Program-made: the position numbers and the translations under genes | Shown here: piece by piece, positions 39,871 to 48,393 of the stretch | Layout: each line of letters opens with the position of its first letter | How positions within the stretch are numbered: the stretch's first letter is position 1 | The notes under the pieces: generated by a model | The model's database searches: none | What the model was told of the DNA's origin: nothing | Seen by the model: only the letters and a program-made list of their open reading frames with translations | DNA from: Billgrantia saliphila | GTDB lineage: Bacteria; Pseudomonadota; Gammaproteobacteria; Pseudomonadales; Halomonadaceae | Reading direction: 5' to 3' | Assembly (NCBI RefSeq): GCF_002930105.1 | Contig: NZ_PJRN01000012.1 | Coordinates: 62,001 to 126,000 of the forward strand | DNA length: 64,000 bases

Positions 39871-40590
39871 TCACTCGGTGAGCAAGCTTGGCGTCACCGC
39901 CTCCGGGAAGGTTCGCATCGTTTGCTGATTCCAGGTTTCGAAGTGATCCTGCATTGACTGACGAGCCAACTCCCGGTCACGAGTCTTGATGGCAGCCACA
40001 ATCGCAATATGCGTTTCGTTGGTTTTCTTTTGCGCTTCTCGGGATTGCCTTGCCAAGATCCTGCGTTGGTGAAGGACCTTCTTCAGCACTGATGACAGCC
40101 CCTGAAAGATGATCAAGACAGCAGGGTTCTTCGCCATGATGGCAAGCTGCTCATGGAATTCGTAATCAGCCTTTATCCCTTCGAGAACATCAGTGGACTT
40201 CACGATTCTATCGCAAAGCCGTTCGAGCCTTTCCAGCTCATGAGGCTGATGATTCACCGCGGCGGCCTGAACGATCTCTTTTTCGAACATTTCCCTTGCC
40301 GTCTCGAGGTGATCGACGGAAATGTAATTGAGCTTTAGCGCAAGTTCGAAATAAAGCTGTATGAAGACCGGCTCAGGCATCTTGAGAAAAGTGCCACTGC
40401 CCTGCTTGCGCTCGATGAAACCAAGGCTATGTAGTACCGAAAGTACATTCCTGACCGAGGAGCGATGCATGGAAAAGTGCTCACACAGCGCTCTCTCCGG
40501 TGGAAGTTTCAAACGGCCATCCCTGGACAGCTCGGAGACGGAAACAAACTCCTTCAGCCTGTCCAGAAGGTTCGGATCGATCTGGCTCAT
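39871..40590 (-). CDS. GntR-family (FCD) regulator at the end of the transketolase operon
   Basis: The product has 239 residues from MSQIDPNLLD at 40590; a longer GTG start at 40626 is possible. Winged helix: LKLPPERALCEHFSMHRSSVRNVLSVLHSLGFIERKQGSGTFL. The C-terminal FCD domain has the expected helices (DYEFHEQLAIMAKNP, HIAIVAAIKTRDRELARQSMQDHFETW) with metal-type histidines. It lies 55 bases after the SDR stop on the same strand. It probably regulates the 40645-47905 operon through the TGGTCAACCA sites in the operon's upstream region. Confidence 0.87.
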   Translation of the reverse strand: MSQIDPNLLDRLKEFVSVSELSRDGRLKLPPERALCEHFSMHRSSVRNVLSVLHSLGFIERKQGSGTFLKMPEPVFIQLYFELALKLNYISVDHLETAREMFEKEIVQAAAVNHQPHELERLERLCDRIVKSTDVLEGIKADYEFHEQLAIMAKNPAVLIIFQGLSSVLKKVLHQRRILARQSREAQKKTNETHIAIVAAIKTRDRELARQSMQDHFETWNQQTMRTFPEAVTPSLLTE

Positions 40591-40644
40591 AACGTCATCC
40601 AAGCGCTGCCCCCATACCACGACCACAAGGGCAGCTTAGCATAG

Positions 40645-41397
40645 TCAGTGAATGTGCATGCCACCGTTGACATCCAGGGTTGCTCCCGTGATGTAGCCCG
40701 AGAGCTCGCTGGCCAGGAACAGAAAGGCGCTAGCGACGTCATCGGGCGTACCCAGCCGAGCGAGGGGAATGCTTTCCAGAATCTTGGCCTTCATCTGATC
40801 GTCGAGCTTGCCCGCAGTGATGTCAGTAGCGATCAGACCCGGGGTGACAGCGTTGATGCGGATGCCGTGTGCCCCCAGCTCCCGCGCCATGGCCTTGCCG
40901 AGCCCCAGCATGCCAGCCTTGGCAGCGCTGTAGTGCGGTCCACCGAAGATACCGCCGCCACGCTGCGCGGACACGGAGGATGTATTGATGATGGAGCCTG
41001 CCCCGGCCTGCTTCATATACGGAACGACAGCCTGCGACATGTAGAGCATGCCACGAAGGTTGACGTCAAGGATACGGTCATAGTCTTCCGGCGAAATTTC
41101 TTCGAACTTCACTGGTTGGGTGATGCCGGCATTATTGACGAGCACATCGATGCGACCGAACTTGTCAATGACGGCCTTCGCCAGATTCCGGCAGTCATCA
41201 CGATTCGCTACGTTTCCGGTCACCACCAGAGAACGCTCGGGATCGAACTCACCTCGTATCTTCTCGCAGGCCTGCTCGTTGATATCGGAAATTACCACCG
41301 AGGCCCCATGTTCATAGAAGAGCCTGGCGGTTCTCAGGCCGATCCCCTTTTCACCTGCGGCGCCGGTGACGATGCACACTTTGTCTTTAAGCAGCAT
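40645..41397 (-). CDS. SDR-family dehydrogenase (FabG-like), sugar/polyol type
   Basis: The product is a 250-residue SDR. The cofactor loop is extended (TGAAGEKGIG, two residues longer than usual); NNAGITQP, the catalytic Ser in NTSSVSAQRGGG, YSAAK and the C-terminal GATLDVNGGMHIH are in place. It probably interconverts a polyol or hydroxy acid and its keto form. It has an AGAGGA site and follows the isomerase gene by 12 bases. The substrate is unknown. Confidence 0.87.
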   Translation of the reverse strand: MLLKDKVCIVTGAAGEKGIGLRTARLFYEHGASVVISDINEQACEKIRGEFDPERSLVVTGNVANRDDCRNLAKAVIDKFGRIDVLVNNAGITQPVKFEEISPEDYDRILDVNLRGMLYMSQAVVPYMKQAGAGSIINTSSVSAQRGGGIFGGPHYSAAKAGMLGLGKAMARELGAHGIRINAVTPGLIATDITAGKLDDQMKAKILESIPLARLGTPDDVASAFLFLASELSGYITGATLDVNGGMHIH

Positions 41398-41409
41398 GAT
41401 ATTGTCCTC

Positions 41410-42249
41410 TTATGCATGTTCGGAAAGTAAAGCCAACTCCTGAAGGGAGCGGGTAACGCGCGACTCGATCACCTCGAGTGGCAGTGGTTTCTCATCACGC
41501 CATGGCTGGGCATTCGCGTCACGATGGAGGCGGAACGGAAGTTCCAGTGAAAATGGCTTGCCTTGCTTCAGAAGCACTGCTGCTATCTCGGTGTCATCCA
41601 GATCTCCCTTTCCAAAGGCAACGAAGTCGAAGCCGTCTGCGGTTCGGACGCAGGGCTTGAGATGGAAATGGTTGGCACTGCTCATGGCTTCGCTGGCATC
41701 GCTGAGCGGTTCACGATCGGGGCAGTGCGACAGCAGATTGCCGACGTCATAGTTGATGCCAAACGCATCACGATCCAGTCGCTCCAGCAGGCCAGGCACG
41801 TCGCCAGCATGATCGAGCACGTTGGGCTCCCCGTTGCCGGGGTTTTCAAGCAGGACGCGCACTTCGTACTTCCGTGCTATTGCCGCCAATGTATCGGCCT
41901 GCCGGAAGAAGGCGTCGCCACGCTCGAGCGTAGCGGCGTTGGTAATCACGTAGGATGCCCCTAACCTGGCAGCGAAGCGGCAGCGTGCCTCGAGCCTGTC
42001 AGAGGCATCCTCACTGCCCAGGTCAATATGCCCTGAAAAGTAGCGACACTCCTGTCCATGTCGCTGCATCTGGCTCTTCAGGTCTTTGGCGAAGTGGTCG
42101 GTAAAGTCGCTGTCGGTAAATGCCTGCACATAGCCCTCGATGAAGGCGAACTCGACATGGCGCACGCCGCAGCGGGCCAAGGATGGCAGGATCTTGTCGA
42201 ACCCGTAGCCATCGTAGGCCGCTGTGCTCACAGATACATAGCTGGTCAT
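41410..42249 (-). CDS. Sugar isomerase/epimerase-like TIM-barrel protein (AP endonuclease 2 family)
   Basis: The product has 279 residues. Four candidate metal ligands of the xylose-isomerase-like barrel are recognisable: Glu in VLLENPGNGEPN, Asp in GINYDVGN, His in NHFHLKP and Glu in SLELPF. The family includes ketose epimerases, hydroxypyruvate isomerase, 2-oxo-tetronate isomerase and 3-oxo-isoapionate decarboxylase. Any of these could fit beside a threonate-dehydrogenase-like gene. It is 10 bases from the upstream dehydrogenase gene in the operon. Confidence 0.82.
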   Translation of the reverse strand: MTSYVSVSTAAYDGYGFDKILPSLARCGVRHVEFAFIEGYVQAFTDSDFTDHFAKDLKSQMQRHGQECRYFSGHIDLGSEDASDRLEARCRFAARLGASYVITNAATLERGDAFFRQADTLAAIARKYEVRVLLENPGNGEPNVLDHAGDVPGLLERLDRDAFGINYDVGNLLSHCPDREPLSDASEAMSSANHFHLKPCVRTADGFDFVAFGKGDLDDTEIAAVLLKQGKPFSLELPFRLHRDANAQPWRDEKPLPLEVIESRVTRSLQELALLSEHA

Positions 42250-42259
42250 TGATGACTCC

Positions 42260-43141
42260 TCAGCCCGTGCCGTTGAGCAGCCGGTAGGTACGAATCAGCT
42301 GGCTGTCATCGAGCTGGCCTTCACCGCGCTGGGAACTGGACACGAACAGCTGACGAGCGGTTTCCGCCAATGGAGTAAAGGCCTTGGAGGCTTTCGCGGA
42401 GTCGCAGACGATGCCCATGTCCTTGCAGAAGATATCGATGGCGCTGGTAACATCGCCCGGCTCGGCAATCATTCGCGGTCCGCGATCCTTGAGCATCCAG
42501 CTGGACGCTGCAGACCCCGTCACCATGGATAACATCAGCAACGCATCGATACCGTTCTTCTCGGCTAGCGACAGCGCCTCGGCGGCGGCGGCGATATGCA
42601 CACCGCACAGCAGTTGGTTGACTGCCTTCATCGCGGAGCCTTGTCCCGGCTGTTCCCCCGCTTCGTATACGGCCTTGCCCAACACCTCGAATGCCGGACG
42701 ACATCTCGCCAAGGCGTCGTCCTCCCCCGAGGCCATGATGGTAAGTTCACCGGCGCGAGCGCCCACCACGCCTCCAGAGACCGGGGCATCCACATAACGC
42801 AGGTCGGGCCTCACCGCTGCGACGTCTCTCGCCATGGCCGCAGCATCGTCGGGCGCTATGGTAGACATCTGAACGATGCAGGCACCCTGCCCCAGCGACT
42901 CGACGACTCCCTTCTCGAACAGCAGTGAGCGGACCTGGTCGGCATTGACCACCATAAGGAAGAGCGCCTCGCAGCTGGCGAAATAGCGACTCTCTTCCTC
43001 GGTTGAGATCGCTTGGCCGTTGAATTCTTGCGCTTTCTGTTCGAGCGCATCGATGCCGAGCACCTGGAAGCCGCCTGCTTTCATTTGGGATGCCATGGGC
43101 CACCCCATGGCCCCCAGTCCTGCAAAAGCGATATTTCGCAT
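42260..43141 (-). CDS. 3-hydroxyisobutyrate/L-threonate dehydrogenase-like reductase
   Basis: The product has 293 residues from ATG 43141 (AGGTG six bases upstream); a GTG two codons earlier lacks a ribosome site. The Rossmann motif is GLGAMGWPMA; substrate-binding DAPVSGGVVGARAGELTIMASG; the catalytic Lys is in GSAMKAVNQLL. The sequence is nearest to LtnD-type L-threonate dehydrogenases in my judgement. It would oxidise a four-carbon sugar acid or reduce a semialdehyde. It lies nine bases after the TRAP dctM gene. Confidence 0.88.
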   Translation of the reverse strand: MRNIAFAGLGAMGWPMASQMKAGGFQVLGIDALEQKAQEFNGQAISTEEESRYFASCEALFLMVVNADQVRSLLFEKGVVESLGQGACIVQMSTIAPDDAAAMARDVAAVRPDLRYVDAPVSGGVVGARAGELTIMASGEDDALARCRPAFEVLGKAVYEAGEQPGQGSAMKAVNQLLCGVHIAAAAEALSLAEKNGIDALLMLSMVTGSAASSWMLKDRGPRMIAEPGDVTSAIDIFCKDMGIVCDSAKASKAFTPLAETARQLFVSSSQRGEGQLDDSQLIRTYRLLNGTG

Positions 43142-43150
43142 AATCACACC

Positions 43151-44410
43151 TCAATAAACGATCAGAGCCGGCACATAGGAAACAAGCAGCAGTACGATGA
43201 TCGCGACCAGATAGAAGGGGCCCAGCTCCTTCACCACGGCCCCGATACGCTCACGGGCAATGGCGGAGGAGACGAACAGCGTAGTGCCGATAGGCGGCGT
43301 GAACAGGCCGATGCTGAGATTCACGCACATGATGATGCCGAGCTGCACGAGGTCCAGCCCGATCGCATTGGCGATGGAGACCAGCGTCGGTCCCAGCAGC
43401 AGGATGGCGGCGGGCAGGTCGAGGAACATGCCGATGAAGAGCAGCAGCAGGTTGATCGCCAGGATGATCAGGATCGGATGCTTGAGATACTCCACGGCCC
43501 ACTGGGCGACTGCCTGCGGCACGCCACCGGAGGTCAGAATGTAGGCAATGATGTTGGCCGCCGCGATGATCAGCATGACGATGCCCGTAGTGATCACCGT
43601 GTTCACCAACGCACTCATGACTCGGTCGGCAGTGAGATCGCGATAGATGACGATGCTGACCACCAGTGCATAGGCAACGGCGATGATGCTCACCTCGGTA
43701 GGTGTGGCAATACCGGCCCTCAGCAGCACGAGAATGAATACCGGCATCAGCAGCGCCGGCAGAGCGGTTATCAGCGTGCTTCTCACCTCGGCGCGAGTGT
43801 GCTTGAGCGTAAGCCGCGGGAACCCACGGCGCCTGCCGATGATATAGCAGGCCAGCATCATGCCACCGGCGAGCATCAGTGCCGGGATCACTGCCGCGAT
43901 GAACAGTGATGCAATGGAGCTGTTCGAGACGGTGGCAAACAGGATCAGTGGAATCGAAGGCGGCATCAGGCCAGCGATTACCGATGAGGCCGAGGTGACG
44001 GCCGCCCCGAAGGCACCGGGATAGCCTTCTCTCTTCTGCCAGGGAATCAACATGGAGCCGAGTGCCGAGGCCTCGGCCACCGAAGAGCCGGAGACGCCAC
44101 CGAAAACGGTCGAACCCACTACGGTAACCTGCCCGAGGCCGCCGTGATATTTTCCAACCAACATAGAAGCCAGACTCACCAGCTTCTGGCCCAGTTTGCC
44201 TGACATCATCAGGCCACCCGATAGAATGAAGAAGGGGATCGCTAGCAGAGGAAAGCTTTGTGTCGGCTGAAAGATCTTCATGACCGCCATGCTTGACGGC
44301 ATAGGGCCGAAGACAGACAGTGCTGCCCAACCACTAATCACCAGCGAGTAGCCGACCGGCATTGCCATCAAAAGAAACAGAATAAAGCCAATGAGCATTT
44401 GGGCCGTCAT
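43151..44410 (-). CDS. dctM: TRAP transporter large membrane subunit
   Basis: The product has 419 residues with twelve or so hydrophobic helices. SFPLLAIPFFILSGGLMMSGKL, GGVSGSSVAEASALGSMLIP and LGIIMCVNLSIGLFTPPIGTTLFVSSA are DctM signatures. It forms the Na+-coupled elevator channel. Its start overlaps the dctQ stop (ATGA), so the two are translationally coupled. It belongs to the transketolase operon and takes up its unknown substrate, probably a sugar acid or polyol. Confidence 0.94.
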   Translation of the reverse strand: MTAQMLIGFILFLLMAMPVGYSLVISGWAALSVFGPMPSSMAVMKIFQPTQSFPLLAIPFFILSGGLMMSGKLGQKLVSLASMLVGKYHGGLGQVTVVGSTVFGGVSGSSVAEASALGSMLIPWQKREGYPGAFGAAVTSASSVIAGLMPPSIPLILFATVSNSSIASLFIAAVIPALMLAGGMMLACYIIGRRRGFPRLTLKHTRAEVRSTLITALPALLMPVFILVLLRAGIATPTEVSIIAVAYALVVSIVIYRDLTADRVMSALVNTVITTGIVMLIIAAANIIAYILTSGGVPQAVAQWAVEYLKHPILIILAINLLLLFIGMFLDLPAAILLLGPTLVSIANAIGLDLVQLGIIMCVNLSIGLFTPPIGTTLFVSSAIARERIGAVVKELGPFYLVAIIVLLLVSYVPALIVY

Positions 44411-44970
44411 ATTCCGTCCTCCCCATGAGAGGTCTGAGGCTCGGAGAATTGATCTCCGCCGGTCAGCACCATCGCGATGTTAATGAGAGAGACGACTGCC
44501 AGGCCCATGAATCCGATCACCACTGACCAGTAAGCCCAGGACATGCCGATCCGGGTTATCGGGAGTCGCTGGGTTCCTGCGATCTCAACGACATCCAGTC
44601 CATGAACTGCCATGACACCGAAGGCAATCATCGCAATGACGTTGACGGCCAATACAGTTATCTTCTTCGGAAATTTTGGCAGTTTTTCTACTACCAGTTC
44701 GACTCCAATATGCTCGTTCCTGGCAGCAGCAGCCACGATGGCGCTCATCGTCAACCAGGGAAAAAGCAGATTGGGTACTTCCGTCACCCATCCCAGGTTA
44801 GTGGAGAGCACATACCGGACCACAACGCCCAGCAATAGAGAAAGGAAAATGGCCACGATGGATACGATGGATATCCATTTGGAGGCGTGATAGATGATAT
44901 TTTTTGAGCTCACTAGCAGTGAAGTGGGCGTACCCACTTCACCACTGCGGCTCTCTTCCGAGAGCTTCAT
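44407..44970 (-). CDS. dctQ: TRAP transporter small membrane subunit
   Basis: The product has 187 residues with four hydrophobic helices. LGWVTEVPNLLFPWLTMSAIVAAAARNEHIGVELVVEKLP is the DctQ core. The N-terminal 25 residues are cytoplasmic and slightly longer than usual. The ribosome site is GGGAGG. It pairs with DctM in the membrane and lies 15 bases after dctP. Confidence 0.92.
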   Translation of the reverse strand: MKLSEESRSGEVGTPTSLLVSSKNIIYHASKWISIVSIVAIFLSLLLGVVVRYVLSTNLGWVTEVPNLLFPWLTMSAIVAAAARNEHIGVELVVEKLPKFPKKITVLAVNVIAMIAFGVMAVHGLDVVEIAGTQRLPITRIGMSWAYWSVVIGFMGLAVVSLINIAMVLTGGDQFSEPQTSHGEDGI

Positions 44971-44985
44971 GAAAAGCCCCTCCCG

Positions 44986-45963
44986 TTACTGCGACTCGCT
45001 CTGAGCCGCATTGATGACCATCTCGACCAGGTCGGGATACTCATTGCGCCAATGGTCATAAACGGATGCCGTGGCTTCGATGAAAGGCTCTGGGTCCACT
45101 TCATTGAACGCCACACCGGCGTCTTCCATTACACTGCGAAGTTCCTCATCAGCCTCAAGAGAGGCCTGACGATTGAATTCCCCGGCCTCGATGGCAGCAT
45201 TTTTAATCACTTCCTGCTGCTCTTCCGTTAGGGTGTCCCATACAGCCTTGCTCATCAGTAGTGGAGTGGACTCATATTTATGGCCGGTCAGCGAGATGTA
45301 GTCCTGCACCTCATGAAGCTTGGATGAATGAATATTCATCAACGGGTTCTCCTGACCATCCACGACTCCCTGCTCAAGGGCAATGTACAGCTCGGAGAAG
45401 TTCATTGGGGTCGGATTGGCATCTAGTGCCTCGAAGATGTCGACGGTCATCTCGTCGGGAGGAGTGCGGATTTTAAGGCCTTTGAGATCCTCAGGCGTCT
45501 CGATGGGACGAACATTGTTACTGACGTGTCGAATGCCGTTATCCCACAGCGCGAGAAGCACCAGGTTCTGCTCTTCCGCCAGTTTCTTCAGCTCGTCCCC
45601 GACTTCTCCGTCCATCACTGTCCAGGCGCTGGGAAGCGAGTCGAAGAGGAACGGCAGGCCGAGTACGGAAAACTGCGGAACGACGCTCGAGGTCGCTCCC
45701 TGGCTATTGGTGCTGAAAGCCAGCGTCCCCATTCTCATCTGGGTCAGCGCTTCCATGTCATCGCCATACTGGGCGTTGCCACCTACGTCTACTACCAGCT
45801 GTCCATCAGTGCCTTCCTCTACCAGCTCGGCGAAGCGTTCGGAGGCATCCCACTTCGGATTACCCTCCGCTGCATTGTGGGCAAGCTGGAGCGTTTGCTG
45901 AGCAGCGGCGGTACCGGAAAGGAAAATGGCAGTGATGGCGGATCCAATCAATGTCGCTTTCAT
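44986..45963 (-). CDS. dctP: TRAP transporter binding protein
   Basis: The product has 325 residues with a signal peptide ending at TAAAQQ. QTLQLAHNAAEGNPKWDASERFAELVEEGTDGQL and the Arg-containing LKGLKIRTPPDEMTVDIFEALDANPTPMNFSELYIALEQGVVDGQENP match DctP proteins, where the Arg binds the carboxylate. It is clearly divergent from the three related binding proteins elsewhere in the window, so a different substrate is expected. It sits in the transketolase operon with its own dctQM. Confidence 0.93.
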   Translation of the reverse strand: MKATLIGSAITAIFLSGTAAAQQTLQLAHNAAEGNPKWDASERFAELVEEGTDGQLVVDVGGNAQYGDDMEALTQMRMGTLAFSTNSQGATSSVVPQFSVLGLPFLFDSLPSAWTVMDGEVGDELKKLAEEQNLVLLALWDNGIRHVSNNVRPIETPEDLKGLKIRTPPDEMTVDIFEALDANPTPMNFSELYIALEQGVVDGQENPLMNIHSSKLHEVQDYISLTGHKYESTPLLMSKAVWDTLTEEQQEVIKNAAIEAGEFNRQASLEADEELRSVMEDAGVAFNEVDPEPFIEATASVYDHWRNEYPDLVEMVINAAQSESQ

Positions 45964-46009
45964 GACGTTTCTCTCTGTTCAGATAGTTGTTGTAAATGTA
46001 GCTAACGTC

Positions 46010-47032
46010 TTAAATCGTTGGCTTTATTTCTTCGCTTGTGGAGACATGTTGCTCTAGGGTTTTCACTACCTCCTTGGTTGAAATTCCATAACGGTCATGG
46101 AGGGTCGGCAGGGCGCCAGCATCCAGAAATTCATCGGGCAGACCGATCTGACGGAACTTGACCGACACGCCTTCCTTCATCAGCAGTGACGCGATGCTTT
46201 CCCCCAAGCCGCCGACAATCGAGTGGTTCTCGGCCACGAAGACGGGGCGATCGGGGTGAGAGCGAACCTCCGCCAGGATGGCATCAGTGTCCAGCGGCTT
46301 GATTGTGGCGCAGTGCATAACAGCCACATCGACACCTTTCTCCTTCAGCTCATCGGCGGCCTCGATCGCCCGCATCGTCATGAGCCCGGAAGAGATAATC
46401 AAAGCATCGCTGCCATCCATCAGCCGCTTGGCCTTGCCAATCTCGAAGCGGTAGCCTTCGAAGCGGTCCATGACGCGCGGTACCTTGCCCCGCAGCAATC
46501 GCAAGTAGACGGGGCCGTCGAAATCCACCATCGCTTGCACTGACTGCTCGATATCCACCGCATCGCAGGGGTCGATGATGGTCAGATTCGGCATGCCGCG
46601 GAAGATGGCGACATCCTCGGTGGCTTGGTGGCTCGGCCCATAGCCGGTGGTAAGCCCCGGAAGCGCACTGATGATCTTGACGTTCAACTTCTCCTCGGCA
46701 ATCGCCAGGCAGATGAAGTCGTAGGCCCGGCGTGAGGCGAAGACACTGTAGGTCGTAACGAAGGGGATGAAGCCCTCGCGAGCCATGCCTGCCCCTGCCA
46801 TCATGAGCAGCTGTTCGGCCATGCCCATCTGGTAATACCGATCGGGATAGGCCTGAGCGAAGATATGCAGATCGGTATACTTGCCCAGGTCCGCCGTCAT
46901 GCCCACGATCTTCGGGTTCTTCTCGGCGGCCTCTACCAGCGCGTGTCCGAAGGGGGCCGACGTCGTCGGCTGTCCTTCTCCGGCAATGGACGCAATCATT
47001 GCCGAGGTTTTCAATTTCTGCTTGGCGCTCAT
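46010..47032 (-). CDS. Transketolase, C-terminal half (split enzyme)
   Basis: The product has 340 residues and carries the pyrimidine-binding and C-terminal transketolase domains: EKNPKIVGMTADLGKYTDLHIFAQAYPDRYYQMGMAEQ (Glu of the activating loop), GPSHQATEDVAIFRGMPNLTIIDPCDA, and FVAENHSIVGGLGESIASLL. The usual single-chain transketolase is about 660 residues, so this and the next gene together make one enzyme. It has an AGGAGG site and lies 12 bases after the N-terminal half. The pair should transfer a two-carbon ketol unit; the sugar is unknown. Confidence 0.92.
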   Translation of the reverse strand: MSAKQKLKTSAMIASIAGEGQPTTSAPFGHALVEAAEKNPKIVGMTADLGKYTDLHIFAQAYPDRYYQMGMAEQLLMMAGAGMAREGFIPFVTTYSVFASRRAYDFICLAIAEEKLNVKIISALPGLTTGYGPSHQATEDVAIFRGMPNLTIIDPCDAVDIEQSVQAMVDFDGPVYLRLLRGKVPRVMDRFEGYRFEIGKAKRLMDGSDALIISSGLMTMRAIEAADELKEKGVDVAVMHCATIKPLDTDAILAEVRSHPDRPVFVAENHSIVGGLGESIASLLMKEGVSVKFRQIGLPDEFLDAGALPTLHDRYGISTKEVVKTLEQHVSTSEEIKPTI

Positions 47033-47044
47033 CTCATTTCCTCC

Positions 47045-47905
47045 TTACTGGACATCGTAGGCTTCATCGAGCTGCTTGAGCGCCACACTCCACTCATCCT
47101 CATCAACACGAATGAAGTGGGTCTTGTCCCGAGTCTCGAGAAACGGCACACCGCGACCCATCAGGGTGTCGCAGATGATGACGCGAGGTTTGTCGGCACT
47201 GCTTTCCATGGCGCTGTCGAAGGCTACGATCAACGCCTCCAAATCATTGCCATCGACGCGATAGGTCTCCCACCCGAACGCCGCCCACTTGTCGGCGATC
47301 GGTTCGTAGTTGAGTACGGTGGAGGACTTGTCGTCGGCCTGTTGATCGTTGACATCCACAATCGCAATCAGATTGTCCAGCTTCCAGTGGGCCGCAGAGG
47401 CGACGGCCTCCCAGGTCGAGCCTTCGTTCAGCTCACCGTCCGATAACAAGTTGAATATGCGCGAGGCACTCTTCTTACGCTTGAGACCCAACGCCATGCC
47501 GACACCAATACCTAGGCCGTGACCCAGAGAGCCACCGGTAATCTCCATGCCCGGCGTATAGTCGGCCATGCCTGACATGGGCAGGATGCTGTCATCGCTG
47601 CCGTAGTCTTCGATTTCATCTTCGGAGATGACGCCGGCCTCGATCAGGGCAGCATAGAGGGCGATGGCGTAGTGCCCGATGGACAGCAGGAAACGATCCC
47701 GCTCCTCCCATTCGGGGTTCTTGGGATCCAGTTTCAGCGCTCGGAAATAGGCAACCGCCAGGACGTCGGCAACCCCCAAGGCCTGGCCGACATAGCCCTG
47801 GCCCTGCACCTCGCCCATGCGCAAGGCGTGGCGACGAATCTTGTAGGCCCGCTGCCGAAGCATCTCGACGGCGCTGGCCTTCGATGTGGTAGCTGCGTCA
47901 CTCAT
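47045..47905 (-). CDS. Transketolase, N-terminal half (split enzyme)
   Basis: The product has 286 residues starting at MSDAATTSK (47905), chosen for its GGAGGTG site; a start nine codons earlier is weaker. The ThDP pyrophosphate-binding motif is SDGELNEGSTWEA with downstream DVNDQQADD; GSLGHGLGIGVGMALG is the usual H-G active-site loop. Split transketolases occur in apiose and sulfosugar catabolism and in archaeal pentose metabolism. It is first in the operon, after a 488-base upstream region with two TGGTCAACCA sites. Confidence 0.92.
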   Translation of the reverse strand: MSDAATTSKASAVEMLRQRAYKIRRHALRMGEVQGQGYVGQALGVADVLAVAYFRALKLDPKNPEWEERDRFLLSIGHYAIALYAALIEAGVISEDEIEDYGSDDSILPMSGMADYTPGMEITGGSLGHGLGIGVGMALGLKRKKSASRIFNLLSDGELNEGSTWEAVASAAHWKLDNLIAIVDVNDQQADDKSSTVLNYEPIADKWAAFGWETYRVDGNDLEALIVAFDSAMESSADKPRVIICDTLMGRGVPFLETRDKTHFIRVDEDEWSVALKQLDEAYDVQ

Positions 47906-47921
47906 TCCAGTCACCTCCAAT

Positions 47922-47931
47922 TGGTTGACCA
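47922..47931. promoter_or_regulatory. Candidate GntR operator next to the transketolase ribosome site
   Basis: TGGTTGACCA (TGGTCAACCA on the minus strand) has the TGGT-N2-ACCA form typical of FadR/FCD-type GntR operators. It lies 17 bases upstream of the ATG, beside the ribosome site. A further TTGGTTG word occurs at 47950-47956. The same 10-mer recurs at 48219-48228. Confidence 0.6.
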
Positions 47932-48349
47932 TTTCAAGGTAGAGATGGCCGATTGGTTGCGAAATAAGACCTTAGTCTATTTTTAATTTTAAGGATTCCG
48001 TATATAGGTCCCTGGGCTGGATAGCCTCGCGTTCATTAACCTGACAACAAATTGTCGAGTGTTTTGAATTCTGAGTTTATTGTTTATAAACAAAAATATA
48101 TACGTCTTTCAGTGGGGTGTCGGCAGACTTGATCTGATATGTATATAGACAAACTGAATTAGAATTTCAGCATGCCCCCGTCTTGTCTGCATTCAAAGGA
48201 ACCAGTTTGTTTTCTAAGTGGTCAACCATTTATTGAAAATTGGTTGGCATATGCGGATGTCGGAGACAACAGTTCCTCTGCCGGGTCATTCCTACTGGCC
48301 CACGACTTTAGTCTTGTGTCGGCTATGGGTGCTTCGGGCGAGAAACGCA
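47932..48349. other. AT-rich control region of the transketolase operon
   Basis: This stretch upstream of the transketolase operon has no convincing gene. It is strikingly AT-rich (48060-48170 especially, with TTTATAAACAAAAATATATA-like sequence), so it should hold the operon promoter. A 68-codon frame at 48172-48378 lacks a ribosome site and family features. It also holds one TGGTCAACCA site and, at its right end, the terminator of the neighbouring dctP gene. Confidence 0.55.
48219..48228. promoter_or_regulatory. Second candidate GntR operator (distal)
   Basis: TGGTCAACCA is the same 10-mer as at 47922-47931, in the opposite orientation and 297 bases away. It is followed by TTTATTGAAAAT and then TGGTTGGC, making a CAACCA-N12-TGGTTG inverted repeat. 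Such paired distant sites could permit looping. Confidence 0.55.
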
Positions 48350-48373
48350 AACGGCAGCCCGTAGGCTGCCGTT
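48350..48373 (-). terminator. Terminator of the dctP gene at 48394
   Basis: AACGGCAGCC and GGCTGCCGTT form a perfect 10-bp stem with a 4-base loop just after the dctP stop on the minus strand. The sequence beyond on that strand is TTGCGTTTCT, weakly T-rich. Confidence 0.75.
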
Positions 48374-48393
48374 CATAGAGGAAGGAAGGGGGA

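Noticed and set aside
48172-48378. A 68-codon frame in the AT-rich gap upstream of the transketolase operon
   Set aside because: No ribosome site, no family resemblance, and it runs through a dctP terminator hairpin and a candidate operator.
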